DNA of 64,000 nucleotides from Polaromonas sp. P2-4 (GCA_024703855.1 CP087965.1:2472001-2536000); one strand, 5' to 3'; shown: positions 19,906 through 31,567, counted from the stretch's first letter. The notes: a model not told the origin generated them from the sequence alone. Made by a program: numbers and translations.

Positions 19906-20100
19906 TGCTGAAACCACCGATTTTTCGGCAAATCGGCACGCCGACGAAGCCAGGTAACTATTTTTGGTGAATATTTACCTCCTGAATTTGCGCCATTAAG
20001 TACCTTGTGAGTACCTTGCCTGCAACACAGCGCTGGCCCCATTGCTAATTCACCGGCATGATGCGTGTCACAAAGTGTTAATAGGTTGGTGACTCCCCGA

Positions 20101-21919
20101 ATGGCGACTCTTATTCCTTCGATCAGTACCTGCGTTTCATGAATGACCAGCGGCGAACGCAGGCTTGCTGAGCGGTTGGAGCAAAAGCTCGACGACGACT
20201 ACCTGCTCTGGTACGACGTGGCGATTGGTCCCAGGCATTTGCATCCTGACTTCGTGGTGATGCATCCGAGACGGGGCATTCTGATCCTGGAGGTAAAGGA
20301 CTGGAGCCCCAAGACGATCCAGCACGCGAACAAGCAAAGCTGGCAAGTCTTTATTGACGGCATGCTCAAAACCCAGCCCAACCCTGCAGAACAGGCCCGG
20401 CAGTATGCACACGCAGTAGCTGATGCGCTCAAGCGCGACCCGCAACTTGTACACGCAGAGGGCAAGTACCAGGGCGGGCTGAGCTTTCCATGGAGCTACG
20501 GCGTTGTGTTTCCCAACATGACGCGCAAGCAATTCACAGAAGGCCAGCTGGATCAGGTCATCGAACCGCATCAGGTGATTTGCAGCGACGAGATGCTGGA
20601 AAAGGTTGATGCCGAAGACTTGCAGAGCCGTTTGTGGGGCATGTTCCCTTTCATGATGAGCGGCGTCATGTCGCTGCCTGCAACTTGACCGCGTGCGCTG
20701 GAACATGTTTCCCGAAGTCCGCGTGCAAACGCAGGGCGCGCTGTTTGACGACAGCGATGCCGAGGCCGAGCTGCCCAGCATCATGCGCGTGATGGACCTG
20801 CAGCAAGAACAACTCGCGCGCAGCCTGGGCGACGGCCACCGCGTGATTCACGGCGTGGCCGGCTCCGGCAAGACCATGATCCTGGGCTATCGTGCCGAAT
20901 ACCTGGCCAAGGCCAACACGCCGGCGTCCAAACCCATCCTCATCCTTTGCTACAACGAGCCACTGGCCGTGAAGCTTGAATCGGTGATGCAGGCCAAAGG
21001 CCTGGCCGACAAGGTGCATGCGCGGCATTTTCACAAATGGTGCCGCGACCAGCTCAAGGCCTACAACCTGCTGCCCACCGACAAGATGAGCACCGGCAAA
21101 CTGATGGAAGAGTTTGTGACGCGCATCATCCAGGGCGTTGACCGCAAGCAGATTCCGTCAGGGCAATACCAGGCCATTCTGATTGACGAAGGCCATGACT
21201 TCCAGCCCGAATGGCTCAGGCTCGTCACGCAGATGGTGGACCCGACGACCAACAGCTTGCTGCTGCTGTATGACGACGCGCAGAGCATTTACGAACGCAC
21301 GCGCACCAAACAGTTCAGCTTCAAAAGCGTTGGTGTGCAGGCGCAAGGCCGCACGACGATTCTGAAGATCAACTACCGCAACACCCGGCAGATTCTGCAA
21401 ACCGCCAGCCTGATCGCTGCCGACCTGCTGACGGCCGACGACAAGGACGACGACGGCATTCCGCTGCTCAAGCCCATCAGCTGCGGGCGCGACGGGCAGG
21501 CGCCCATCCTCATCAAACTGCCCAGTTTGCGCGAAGAGGTATTTGCCATTGCCGACCAATTGAGCAACGCCCACAAGGAAGGCCACGCCTGGGGCGACAT
21601 GGCCATCCTGTGTGCGGACTGGAAAACCATGGACTTGTGCGCCGACGCCCTGCAGCACCGCAAGCTGCCCTTCAACGTGCGCAAGCGAACGGGAGAGTTC
21701 AACCCCGGCGCCAACGCCATCCAGATCATGACCATGCATGCGAGCAAGGGCTTGGAGTTCCCCGTGGTGGCGCTACCCGGCGTGGGGCATATGCCTGATG
21801 TAGGTGAGGACGAGGCTGACTCGGCGCGGGTGTTTTATGTGGCGGCGACGCGGGCTACGCAGAGGTTGGTGATTGGGGTGGGTGGGGGTGGCGGGTTTGG
21901 GTGGAGGTTGGCGTTGTGA
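20101..21919 (+). CDS. NERD-domain UvrD/Rep-like helicase, frameshift and in-frame TGA
   Basis: An N-terminal NERD nuclease-related domain is followed by a superfamily I helicase. An ATG at 20101 gives MATLIPSISTCVS, then TGA (20140-20142), then MTSGERRLAERLEQKL in the same frame; homologues as I recall them have Arg at the TGA. Without it, translation starts at 20143. NERD residues: HPDFVVMHPRRGILILEVKDWSP (D, E, K). The frame changes near 20685. Helicase motifs: GVAGSGKTMI (Walker A), ILIDEGHDFQPEWL (motif II), INYRNTRQI, IQIMTMHASKGLEFPVVALPG and VFYVAATRATQRLVIG. About 600 aa. NERD-helicases occur in plasmids, defence islands and as housekeeping genes. The next gene is an AAA_13 ATPase 125 bp downstream. 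Confidence 0.8.
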
Positions 21920-22044
21920 AAAACCGTCCACTTTTTCTGGGCACGACCAAATACTTGCAGCGCTGAATATTTGTTTTTAGTCAATTTTCTCAACATACCG
22001 GCCGCAGGTAGTCATGCGGATCTGAAGTTCCCAAGGAGTCTTTG

Positions 22045-24147
22045 ATGCTAGTGAAATTGGAAAAATGCAACAACATTGAAACCGGTTCCGTTGAGCTTAT
22101 GGAACACACCCTGAACTTAAAGTACGCCGTCAACGGTAGTGGAAAAACTACTATTGCCAGAGCGATTGTGGCCTCGATTCATGAACGGCTGGGCAAGGAA
22201 ACAAACGCCCTGGCCACATTGACTCCCTTCAAGTATCGAAAAGACTCATCCGGCAAACCTGAAGTGACTGGAACTGAAGCTATTCAGTCGGTTCGAGTCT
22301 TTGACGAGCATTACATGAACGAATTTGTTTTCCAAGCAGACGAATTGTTAAAAGGTAGCTTTGATGTTTTTATAGGAGGGGATGCATATAAGCAGGGTAT
22401 GGAGGCGATTGACGCCCATGTCGCGACTATGCAAAAAGCGCTTAACGAGGACCAAGACGTTGCAGATTTAATTTCAGATTTCAATGAAATTAGTAGCAGC
22501 TTCGGAAAGGAAACGAAGAGTGGAATCCACGGCTCAAGTAGTTTAGCCAAGGCTTTTAAGGGAGGCAACACCGTCTCCAACATTCCGGTTGGACTTGAAC
22601 CGTACAAATCGTTCATCCAGCATGCAGAGAATTACAAGTGGGTGAAGTGGCAGTTGGGCGGCATTGACTTTATGAACGTTGGCTCAGACTGCCCCTACTG
22701 TACAAACGACATCCATGGCAAGCGCGAGACCATAAAGCGAGTCAGCGAGGTTTACGAACCTAAGGCAATAGAAAACCTAAACAAAATAGTTTCGGCCTTT
22801 CAGCGACTCGATAAATACTTCTCCGAAGATACAAAAGCCAAGATCTCAGATTTCGTTGCCTGTATAGGCGGCTACACCCGCAGATCAAGCCAACTATCTG
22901 AAGATGGTAAAGGAGCAGATAGATCGCTTGAGCGGTAGGTTCGTAGCTGCGCAACGGCTTGGGTTTTCCTCGCTCAAGGATGTAGACAAGGTAATTAACG
23001 GGCTGAACGAACACAGAATTGACATTTCACTTTTTCCACAACTCAACTCTGAAAACACCCAAAAGAAGGCTGATATTGTCAACTCTGTCATCGATAAATT
23101 ACTTGAGCAGGCAGGCCAGCTACAGGGCATGGTGAAAAAACAAAAGCTACTGATTGAAAATCTGGTGAAGGAGCATAGCGCTGGAATTAATGCGTTTCTA
23201 GTCAGTGCCGGATATGCATATCAGGTGACATTGAAGGACGATGGAACTGGCAAACCCCAACTCAAGTTGATCCACGGAGAATTGGATGGCGAACTCACAA
23301 ATGTGAAATCTCACCTCAGTTATGGAGAACGCAATGCGTTTGCACTTGTCTTGTTTATGTACGACGTACTTAAGGCGGATCCTGACCTTATTGTTCTAGA
23401 TGATCCAATTTCTTCGTTTGACAAGAATAAAAAGTATGCAATCGTGGACATGCTTTTTCGCAAGGGTAACGGCGCGCTAAGCGACAAGACCGTCTTACTC
23501 TTAACTCATGATCTTGAACCGGTTGTCGACATGCTTGTCCACCATACCGACCGATTCAAGAAGCCGTTCGCCACCTTTCTTCACAATAGCGCTGGAACGC
23601 TCACCGAGAAAAATTTCGAACGGATAGACATAAAAACGTTTATCGAAATTACCAGTCGTAACATAGCTGCGGATTGTCACGCTTTAAATAAGCTCATATA
23701 TCTCCGCCGTCGCTACGAGGTTGCAAATGAGAAAGGCCTTGCGTATCAAGTCATATCAAATATTGTGCACAAGCGGCCCGTTCCGCAATTACATGAGGGG
23801 GAGCAAGATAGAGACATGACGCGCCAGGAAATTCAGGACGGCTGCAACGAAATCTCGGGTTTTATTCCAGAGTTTGATTACCAAACACTTTTAGACCTCG
23901 TAACAGACGACCAGAAATTGATTGCCTTATACAACGGTACGGAAAGCAACTACGAGAAACTCCATCTCTATCGAATTCTTTTCGACAAAAAGATGCCGGA
24001 GTGGAATCGGACGTTGTCAAGAAATTCATCAATGAGGCATTTCATATTGAAAATGACTATATCTATCAGCTCAACCCCCATGAATTTCAAACGGTGCCCC
24101 ACTTTGTGATTGAGCAGTGCAACCAATATGTAGCGGCACTACCCTAA
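22045..24147 (+). CDS. AAA_13 (RloC/PrrC-type) SMC-like ATPase, two frameshifts
   Basis: Start ATG 22045 after AAGGAG with 6-nt spacing. Walker A is YAVNGSGKTTIARAI near residue 32. A middle region carries SDCPYCTND, a CxxC resembling the zinc hook of RloC/Rad50, between helical stretches. The frame changes near 22900. The ABC signature LSYGERNAFALVLFMYDVL is followed by Walker B LIVLDDPISSFD and the H-loop VLLLTHDLE. A last frame change near 24000 restores the tail FINEAFHIENDYIYQLNPHE ... QYVAALP, stop TAA 24145-24147. About 700 aa. No C-terminal anticodon-nuclease or HEPN motif is recognised. The gene is visibly AT-richer than its neighbours, a sign of transfer. Such ATPases are often defence proteins. 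Confidence 0.75.
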
Positions 24148-27100
24148 CTGCGCAAATAGCTTTGAATGCCCAATCCCGCCACCCTTCTCGACCCTGATCT
24201 GCGCGGGAATGCGTTCTTTCAAGCTTTCGACGTGGCTGATGACCCCGATCATCTTGCCGCTGGCGTTCAGGGTGTCGAGGGCGGTCAGGGCGATGTCCAG
24301 GGTGTCGCCGTCCAGCGTGCCAAAGCCTTCGTCGAGGAAAAGGGAGTCGATGGAGGTCTTGTTGCTCACCAGGTCAGACAGCGACAATGCCAGCGCCAGG
24401 CTGACCAGGAAGCTCTCCCCGCCAGACAGGGTGCGCGTGTCGCGCCACGTCGCCCTGCCAGCCGTCGACGATGTCCAACTCCAACTCACCCGTAGTTTTT
24501 CGCCGCAGCAGATAGCGACCATGCAGGCGCGCAAGGTGGCGGTTGGCAAGGTGTAGCAGGTGGTCTAGCGTCAGCCCCTGCGCAAACTTGCAGAAACTTG
24601 TCGCCCTTGGCGGAGCCAACCAGACTGTCGAGCCGTTGCCAAATATCGGCCTCGGTGGTTTGCGTGCTGATTTGTTCAAAGAGCGCCTGCTGGCTTTTAC
24701 GGTGCTGCTCGTCTTTGGCAAGCAGGGCACGTTGGGCGCCCATTTGCTCACTAAGCAAATTGCGTTGTGCCTCCAGCGTGGTCAATTGTGCAACGAGGTC
24801 TTCCAGAGAAAGCGCCGTCAAGGCTTGTTCCTCCAATTGTGTTTGCTTGTCGCGTGCCGCCTGCAGCAGAGCAATGGCCTGCTGGTGCGCGGTTTGCAGC
24901 GATTCTTTCAACTCGATCAGTCGCTGGCGGTCTGGCGCAGACAGCAGGGCCGCCTCATAAGCCGACGAGTCGGCAAACGGGCTGGCGGTAAGCGCCATTT
25001 GCCAGGCGTTGTCCGCATCGGTCAATGCCAAACGTTGCTGCGCGAGGTTGCCCTCCGCTTGAAGATGTCGGCCTTGCAATGCGGCGATGGCCTGCGACAG
25101 GCGGTCTATTTCATTGGCGCATTGCGTGAAAACTGTGGGCAAATCACCCCCTACATCGTCCGTGAGCGGGGAAAGCGACACCGCGTCGTCATCAGAGCTG
25201 GCCCGCAAAATGTCCCATCGCTGCACCCACAGTGTTACCTGCATCTGCGCCGCTTCACATTGAGCGTGCTGGCGGGTGATGGCTTGCGCCAGTTCCTGCA
25301 GCTGGCCTTGCGTTTTCTGCCAATGCTGCCATTCGCCTTCGCGCTCTTTCAACCACGGCACCGGCTCGGTTGGCATGGCGTAGCCCGCTTCAGCCAGTGC
25401 GTCGCCAAGGGCCGCATCCAAGCCTGCGAGGTCTTGTTGGTGGGACTGGCCAATCTCCATCAATGCGCTTTGACGCGACAGTGCATCTTGCTCAGCCTGC
25501 TGCAACAGTGCAAGCTGGCTATGGGCCGCTTGCAGCGCTTGGGCGCTATGGTTGGCCGCTTCTAGAGCGCGGTGCAGCGCTTGCTCCCCAGACTCAGCGG
25601 CTTGCAGACCTTTTGTGGATTTGGCAAAGGCCTGCGCAGCGGCTTCGCGTACAGCGCTTAAGTTGTCTGCGCTTTGCCAATCGTCTGCAGCTACTGGTCG
25701 GGGGCTTGAGACCGGCCCGGTTACCGCATCCCAATCCACTTGCCACTGGCCCATGTCCTGGGTAATTTTCTCCTGCTGGCTGAGTCTGGCCGTTTGACTG
25801 GCTTGGCTTGCCGCCAACACCGCAGCGGCCTTTTGACCGTCCGTCACCAAGGCGTCCAGCGCCGCCTGCTTTTCCTTCAAAGCGGCGGCTGTGCTTGATA
25901 CGTCTAGCGCTTGGTAAGCGTCAATCGTGGGATGTTCAGTTGCGCCGCACAAGGGGCAGGCCTCGCCCGGTTGCAGCGCCAGGCGGTGCGCGTCCAGGCT
26001 TTGGATGCGGCGTTCTTGATCAAGCAATTTTTGCTTGTCTGCGACTTGCTCTTTCAACCCCTTGTGCTGCTCGCGCAGGGCTAACACCGCTGCCTCTTGA
26101 GTCAAGATATTGGCCTCGTCCTGTTGCACTTGTACCGACAGCGTGGCTTGCTGGCTGGCAAATGTGCGACGCTGCCGAGCAAGGGCTTCGATCTGTTGCC
26201 AACGCTGAAGATTCACCTGTTCCGCCTGCCACTGCTCGCGCATTGCAGGCAAGGTCTGGCCAGCCAAGCGTTGGTCCTGCGCTGTCTGCGCGGTCTGCTG
26301 CGCGGTATCTGATTCGCTTTTGGCCTTGACCGAGGTGTCGACAAGGGCGTTTTGATCGATGAGTTTGCGACCTCGATCGGATTGTTCCTCTGTCAGCCTC
26401 TGCAAAGCCAATTGATGGACGGCAAGGCTCTGCTGCAGCTTCTGGCGCTGTTCGAACTGCTGCCGCCAGACACCAAGGCGTTCGCCCAGCGCGGCGTGCT
26501 GCGGGTGCGCGGTACAGAAGTCGTCGAGTTGCCGGCGTTCAGTTTGCTTCAGCGTCAACTGATCCTGTGCGGCGCTCGCAATGCGGGCCGCGACTGATTG
26601 GGCGAGGTGGTGGTGCTGGTAGTGCGCCGCTTGCTGGCGCTTCAAATCAAGGTGCAGCGCTGCCAACGCGCTTTCGCTGTTGTTACACGCCACTTGCGCT
26701 TGCTGCCACGTCTGGTGCAGCGGCTTAAGCGCTTGCGCGGGCTCACTGTCCGCAAGACGGCGAAGTTCTGGCGCGGCAACTTCTAGTGCGGCATGGGCAT
26801 CATTGCGTTTGGCCTCGGTGGCCTGAACCTCTTGCACGCTTTGCGACCGATTGACCTGCCACTGGCGTTGCGCAAGGCTGGTTTGATGGGCACTTTGCAC
26901 GCCAACCAGTTCTTTGCCCAGCCGGTCGGCATCGCTCTGCATGGCTTCGCGCTGTTCAACGGTCAGCAACTCCATGCCATCGGCACGGGCTTTCAATTGA
27001 TCCAGTTGCTGCTTGGCATCCCTTGCCTGTTCGTACACTTTTTTCGAGATCTCGCCGTAGATCTCGGTGCCCGTCAGCTCCTCCAGCAGTTCAGCGCGCT

Positions 27101-27599
27101 CGTTGGCACTGGCGTTAAGAAATGCCGCAAAACCGCCTTGGGCGAGCAACATGGATTTGGTAAAGCGCGGAAAGTCGAGGCCGGTGATGGCTTCGATGCG
27201 TTTGAGCTTGTCGTTACTCTGGCTACTGAGAATCTCGCCCGCACCCGTGGCGAGTTCCACCTTGGGCGCCTGTAGCGCTCCGTCCACTTTGTCGCGGGCA
27301 CGCCGCTGGCTCCAGAAGGCGCGGTAGACGGCGCCCTTGACCTCGAATTCCACCTCGGCCAGGCAGTCTGCGGTGTGGCGCGTCATGATGTCGTTGGCCG
27401 ATGCCGAAATGCTCTTGAGGCGCGGCGTCTCGTGGTACAGCGCCAGACAGATGGCGTCGAGCAGTGTCGACTTGCCCGCACCGGTCGGCCCGGTAATCGC
27501 AAATAGCCCGTTGTCGACAAACGGTGGCTGGGTGAAGTCGATGGTCCATTCGCCTTTGAGCGAATTCAGGTTCTTCAGGCGCAGTGAAAGAATTTTCAT
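24139..27599 (-). CDS. sbcC: Exonuclease subunit SbcC, two frameshifts near the 3' end
   Basis: ATPase subunit of the SbcCD (Mre11-Rad50-type) nuclease that opens hairpins and cuts palindromic DNA. Start 27599 ([22 protein letters not shown]). Walker [28 protein letters not shown]-loop [11 protein letters not shown]; very long Ala/Gln-rich coiled coil; zinc hook [13 protein letters not shown] near residue 555. The frame changes near 24560 (then [19 protein letters not shown]) and near 24450, after which [21 protein letters not shown] (signature), [11 protein letters not shown] (Walker B) and GVISHVESL complete it. The stop TAG (24139-24141) overlaps the convergent ATPase gene by 9 bp. The start overlaps the sbcD stop by 4 bp. 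Confidence 0.92.
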
Positions 27600-28832
27600 G
27601 CTTGGCCCTCTTGCAGGCTGGTGACGATGGCGCGGTAGCGGTCGTGCAAGGCGAGTTTCAAATCTTCTGCCAATTCTTCCTGTGCGAGGCGGCGGGTAAA
27701 CACATCGTGGGGGCTGAGTTCGTCCAGGGTTTCACTGGCCGCGGCGGCCAGGGTGGCGGCGGTATTGCCGCGCTGGCGGCGGATGCGCAGCACTTCCACC
27801 GGCAGACCTTCTGTCATCGCCTCGATGCGCGCTGGCAAGTCGGCAAGATAGTCATCTTCCGCCACCGTCACCTCTAGCCAGGTCGGGTGCTCAGGCGTGC
27901 CGTCTGCGGCCGCCGCGCGAATCATCTCAGCAAGCGCAACCAAGTTGCCGCTTACCGATACCAAGGCCTGGAAGCGAGGCACTGACAACGGCGTGATGGT
28001 TTGAAGGCCGTTCGCATCAAGATCAACCAGCAGCACCTCCTTTTGCTGGCGCACCTCGTCAAAACTGAGCGGAATCGGTGAGCCGCAATATCGAATGTGG
28101 TTGAAGCCGCCTACCTTTTGTGGCTGGTGAATATGCCCCAGGGCTATGTAATCGACCACAGGGAAGGCCGTTGACGGGAAGGCATTCAAGGAGCCGACGT
28201 AAATTTCGCGCACCGACTCGCTGGTACTGGCCCCTACCGTGGTCAGGTGCCCGGTGGCAATTAGCGGCAGCTTGTGGCCTAGCTCTGCCTCCAGTGCCGC
28301 GCGGCGGACGCTGGCTGCATCAAACACCGCTGCGTAATGGGCCTGAATGGCTGCCTGTAAAGACTGCTGTTTGTCCTCAGCACTTTGCCCTGGCTGACTT
28401 TGAAGCACATCACGCGGGCGGATGAAGGGAATGGCGCAGACGACGCAGCCAGCCTTTCTCAGTCCACCGCGCTTGGGCAACACCACGACCTGCGCATTGG
28501 GATCGTCCGCTGCACCAATGACCGTCGCGCTAAGGCATGCCAGCAGTGCCCGGCTTTCGCCCAAGGTTGCCACCGAATCATGATTGCCACCGAGCAGCAG
28601 CAAGGCCACGCCCGTGCCGTGCAGCCGTACTACAAGTTGGCTGTACAGCTCGCTGGGCATAGCTGGGCGGTGAACCCGTGTCAAAAATATCCCCGGCTAT
28701 CAGCACCGCATCCACGACATGTTCCTCGACTTGAATCAACAGCCAGTCAATCAGTGATTGATGCTCCGCTTGGCGACTTTTCCCCATGAAATGCTGGCCT
28801 AGATGCCAATCGGAAGTGTGAAGAATTCGCAT
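27596..28832 (-). CDS. sbcD: Exonuclease subunit SbcD, one frameshift
   Basis: Mre11-type nuclease subunit partnering SbcC. Start ATG 28832 ([15 protein letters not shown]), chosen because the phosphoesterase motif I starts at once. Motif [19 protein letters not shown] is followed by a frame change near 28680, then [29 protein letters not shown] (motif III). Later motifs: [10 protein letters not shown] (GHxH-like), [16 protein letters not shown] and [14 protein letters not shown]. About 412 aa. Translationally coupled to sbcC through ATGA. Confidence 0.92.
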
Positions 28833-28911
28833 TATTTTTTGAGTTGGTTGAGTTCCGAGGGCTAGCTTACAGGTTCGCACCGTACATCATCTTGATGCAC
28901 GGTATGCGCTG

Positions 28912-29139
28912 AACACCATCGCCAAGTACCGCTGCGAGCGCTGCGGCACCGCATGGGAGTATGAAAACAACAAGATCAACCGTCACGCGGGTTGGTCAGT
29001 GATGGAGCAGGTCGTTGATATCGCGCAGCGCCGTGTAAGCCGAGCATTTGCCTATGGCGGCTCACCTGGCGTTGGTGAGCGTGCCTTCAAAGCCGTCCAG
29101 CACGCGGTTGAGGATCTTGGGTTGCGCGTGTGCATTTAG
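28912..29139 (+). pseudogene. 5'-truncated relative of the zinc-ribbon gene at 33902
   Basis: Reads IAKYRCERCGTAWEYENNK then HAGWSVM, matching residues ~50-80 of the intact protein at 33902 (ITKYRCDRCGTAWEYENDK, KAGWSVV). The first half with the other Cys pair is missing and no start codon fits. After the homologous part about 40 unrelated residues follow to TAG 29137-29139. DNA identity to the intact copy over the shared part is roughly 80%. Confidence 0.65.
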
Positions 29140-29193
29140 TCCCACTGCTACAGTGCGTCCCATACTCACCAAAGCCGCTTCCCAACCATCCGC

Positions 29194-29954
29194 ATGACCC
29201 ACGCCGTCTCTCGCCTGCGCACCGCGCGCCTGGCGCGCAGCTCCAAACCCTTTCTCGCCCGTGGCGGTCCGCGCGGGGAGCGCTGTGCCGGTTGCCGCCT
29301 GGTTCCCAGCCACTGCCTGTGTGCCTTGCGACCGGCAGTGCCTGTGCGTGCGGGTGTGTGCCTGATCATGGCCGACATCGAGCCGCTCAAGCCCAGCAAC
29401 ACGGGCTGGCTGATTGCCGATGTGGTGGCGGACACTTCTGCTTTTGGCTGGGCGCGCACAGAGGTGGACCCTGCGCTGCTGGCCATGCTGGCCGATCCGC
29501 AGTGGCAGCCGTATCTGGTGTTTCCGGGGGAGTTTGTGGCGGCCGAGCGGGTGGTGACAGAGGTGCTGCCCATCGAAGCCCAGGATGACAAAGACGGCAA
29601 GGAGGGCAAGCGGCCGCTGTTTGTGTTGCTGGACGCCACCTGGCCCGAGGCGCGCAAGATGTTTCGCAAGAGCCCTTACCTGGACCACTTGCCTGTGCTC
29701 AGCCTGCAGAGCGAGCAACTCTCTCGCTACAAGCTGCGCCGCTCGCACGCGACGACCACTTCTGCACCTCCGAAGTAGCCGCCCTGTGCCTGGAGCAGGC
29801 CGGTGAAACGCTTGCGGCGCAGACGCTGGAGGCTTACCTGGATGTGTTCACCAACCACTACCTGAATGCCAAACAGCAGTTGCCCGTGGACATGGAAGAC
29901 GCGGCGCACCAGCGTTTGCACAGTCTGCGTTTGCCGCAGGGCGGTGGCGCCTAG
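29194..29954 (+). CDS. tapT: DTW-domain tRNA-uridine aminocarboxypropyltransferase, one frameshift
   Basis: Installs acp3U on tRNA from S-adenosylmethionine (family of E. coli TapT/YfiP). Start 29194 (MTHAVSRLRTARLARSSKPFLARGG). Family landmarks: CAGCRLVPSHCLCALRP (Cys-rich zinc site), EPLKPSNTGWLIADV, YLVFPGEF, and LFVLLDATWPEARKMFRKSPYL, which contains the DTW-equivalent (DATW) motif. The frame changes near 29742 (in CGCACGCGACGACC); the tail then reads TSEVAALCLEQAGETLAAQ ... RLPQGGGA, stop TAG 29952-29954. About 253 aa. Its 3' 346 bp are duplicated at 32371 inside a chimeric gene. Confidence 0.85.
29606..29951 (+). repeat. Direct repeat with 32371-32716 (3' half of the DTW gene)
   Basis: From GCAAGCGGCCGCTGTTTGTG to GGTGGCGC the two segments agree at about 93% of positions by eye. 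Upstream of GCAAGCGG the two loci are unrelated (DTW gene here, DUF1016 gene there), so this is the recombination joint. Confidence 0.85.
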
Positions 29955-29976
29955 CCTTGCGGCCTACGCACCGTCT

Positions 29977-30058
29977 CGTCATCGCGAGGCCACAGGCCGT
30001 GGCGATCCATCGTCGATCAAGCGCAGCCATGGATTGCCGCGCTGCGCCTGCAATGACG
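29977..30058. repeat. 82-bp imperfect palindromic repeat
   Basis: Begins CGTCATCGCGAGGC and ends GCGCCTGCAATGACG, imperfect reverse complements; the inner part GGCGATCCAT is answered by ATGGATTGCC. Elements of this type (CGTCATTGCGAG ... CTCGCAATGACG) are widespread intergenic palindromes in bacteria. Not coding. Confidence 0.6.
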
Positions 30059-30087
30059 GGAATGCTGTCATGAATTGTGGAAAGCCC

Positions 30088-30140
30088 AATAATTTGATAG
30101 CGGCTTGCGCCTGCGCTGTAAGGGCTGGAGCCGGATTTTG
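30088..30140. repeat. Dispersed ~50-bp repeat, copy 2 of 7
   Basis: CAATAATTTGATAGCGGCTTG, CGCCTG, then GGGCTGGAGCCGGATTTTG. Lies between the DTW gene and the AAA/DUF4143 ATPase, which are convergent. With the element at 29977 it accounts for most of the 260-bp gap. Confidence 0.7.
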
Positions 30141-30214
30141 CGGTCACAAAACCTCTGCCCCACACCGCCACACCGCCATGCACCAGCCGCAAGCGCCGGG
30201 GCGGGTGCAGGTCG

Positions 30215-31495
30215 TCAAACAGGTCCATGAGGTAGAGGCGCGGCCTGCCACAGCAGTGACACCGGTGCTGCGTGCAGTCTCTCGTCAAACGGTGTGATGC
30301 GGTCATGGTCGTGTAGCACCAGTCCTTGCACAAATTTGTCACCCACTGCCTCTTGCAGTTTGCGCAGGCCGCGCAGGTCTTGTGCGCGCACGGTGGCCGA
30401 TGCTTTGACCTCAATGCCGATGACGCGCCCGCGCCGGTCTTCCAAAACCAGGTCCACCTCGTCTTGCTCCTTGGTTCGAAAGTGTGAGATGCGCAGCCGC
30501 TTCTCGGACCAGGTGGTGAGCTTGAGGACTTCGGACACGACGAAATTCTCCACTAGCGGACCATAGGCGGTGCGGTCTTTTGCAGCTGGGCGGCGGTGAC
30601 ATCAGGCAGCGCGGCAAGCAAACCGGTGTCCAAAAAATGGAGCTTGGGTGTTTTGGTGAGTCGGCTGACGGCGTTGCTGGACCAGGGCGGCACCTGCCGC
30701 GTCAGAAACAAGCGCTCCAAAATGCCCACATATTTCTGCGCCGTGGGCGTGGTAAGCCTGAGGGCCGCGCCATAGCTGCTGTGATTGACCAACTGCCCGG
30801 CGTGGGCGGCCAGCACGTCGAGCAGGCGCGGCATGCGGTCTAGCTGGTCGATGTTGGCGATGTCGCGCACATCCCTGTCCAGAATGAGCGCCACATAGTC
30901 TTGCAGCCAGGCCTGGCGGCGGCTGACACTGGTGCGGCGCAGCGCTTCGGGGTAGCCGCCCTTGAGCACGCAATCCATCAAATCGTCACCCACCAGAGGA
31001 CTGACCACACCTGGCAAACCGGCGCCGTCAAACAGACGGTCCAACAGGTCGCCCTTTGTTCCCGCCAGTTCGGCCTGGGCGAAGGGCAGCAGGGTGATGA
31101 CTTCGAGCCTGCCCGCCAACGAGTCGGCCACCATGGGCATGGCCATCAGGTTGGTGGACCCGGTCAACAAGAAGCGACCCGGCGTTTGATCTTTGTCCAC
31201 ACTTTCCTTGATGGCCAGCAACAGGTCTGGCGCGCGCTGCACTTCGTCGATGACGGCTTGCTTCAAGCCACGCACGAACCCAGCGGGGTCTGACCGCGCC
31301 GCCGCCAAGGTAGCAGGGTCGTCCAGTGTGAGGTAGGGGCGATCACGGGTCGCATAGAGCCGCGCCAACGTGGTCTTGCCCGCCTGCCGTGGCCCAACGA
31401 CCAGTACCACGCGCGTCTTGCAAGGCGGTTGCGATCTTGCCCTGAACATGGCGGGGGATGGCGGCGCTGGATGGGGGCGGGAGAGCAGTCGTCAT
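30215..31495 (-). CDS. AAA_14/DUF4143 ATPase, two frameshifts
   Basis: Start ATG 31495 (MTTALPPPSSAAIPRHVQGKI), the frame changing near 31420 before VVLVVGPRQAGKTTLARLY (Walker A). Then LTLDDPATLAAARSDPAGFVRGL, VIDEVQRAPDLLLAIKESVD (Walker B) and GRFLLTGSTNLM (sensor). The DUF4143 part has GGYPEALRR, LILDRDVRDIANI and YGPLVENFVVSEVLK, spanning a frame change near 30555. It ends with the nuclease-like ISHFRTKEQDEVDLVLEDRRGRVIGIEVKAS (D, E, K spacing of a PD-(D/E)XK-type fold). About 425 aa. Function unknown; such ATPases are abundant and often accessory. Confidence 0.82.
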
Positions 31496-31567
31496 GCCTT
31501 GGGATCTAGGGTTGAAGAGGATTGACTAATTAGAACTTAAATACCGACCAATTTAAAGTAATACTTT

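Noticed and set aside
22045..24147. Full RloC or PrrC anticodon nuclease
   Set aside because: The ATPase part and CxxC hook fit, but I cannot find the C-terminal nuclease residues, and no restriction-modification genes are nearby.
20000..29000. Complete defence island including SbcCD
   Set aside because: SbcCD is a common housekeeping pair; only the helicase-ATPase pair remains as a candidate, with no further known defence genes next to it.
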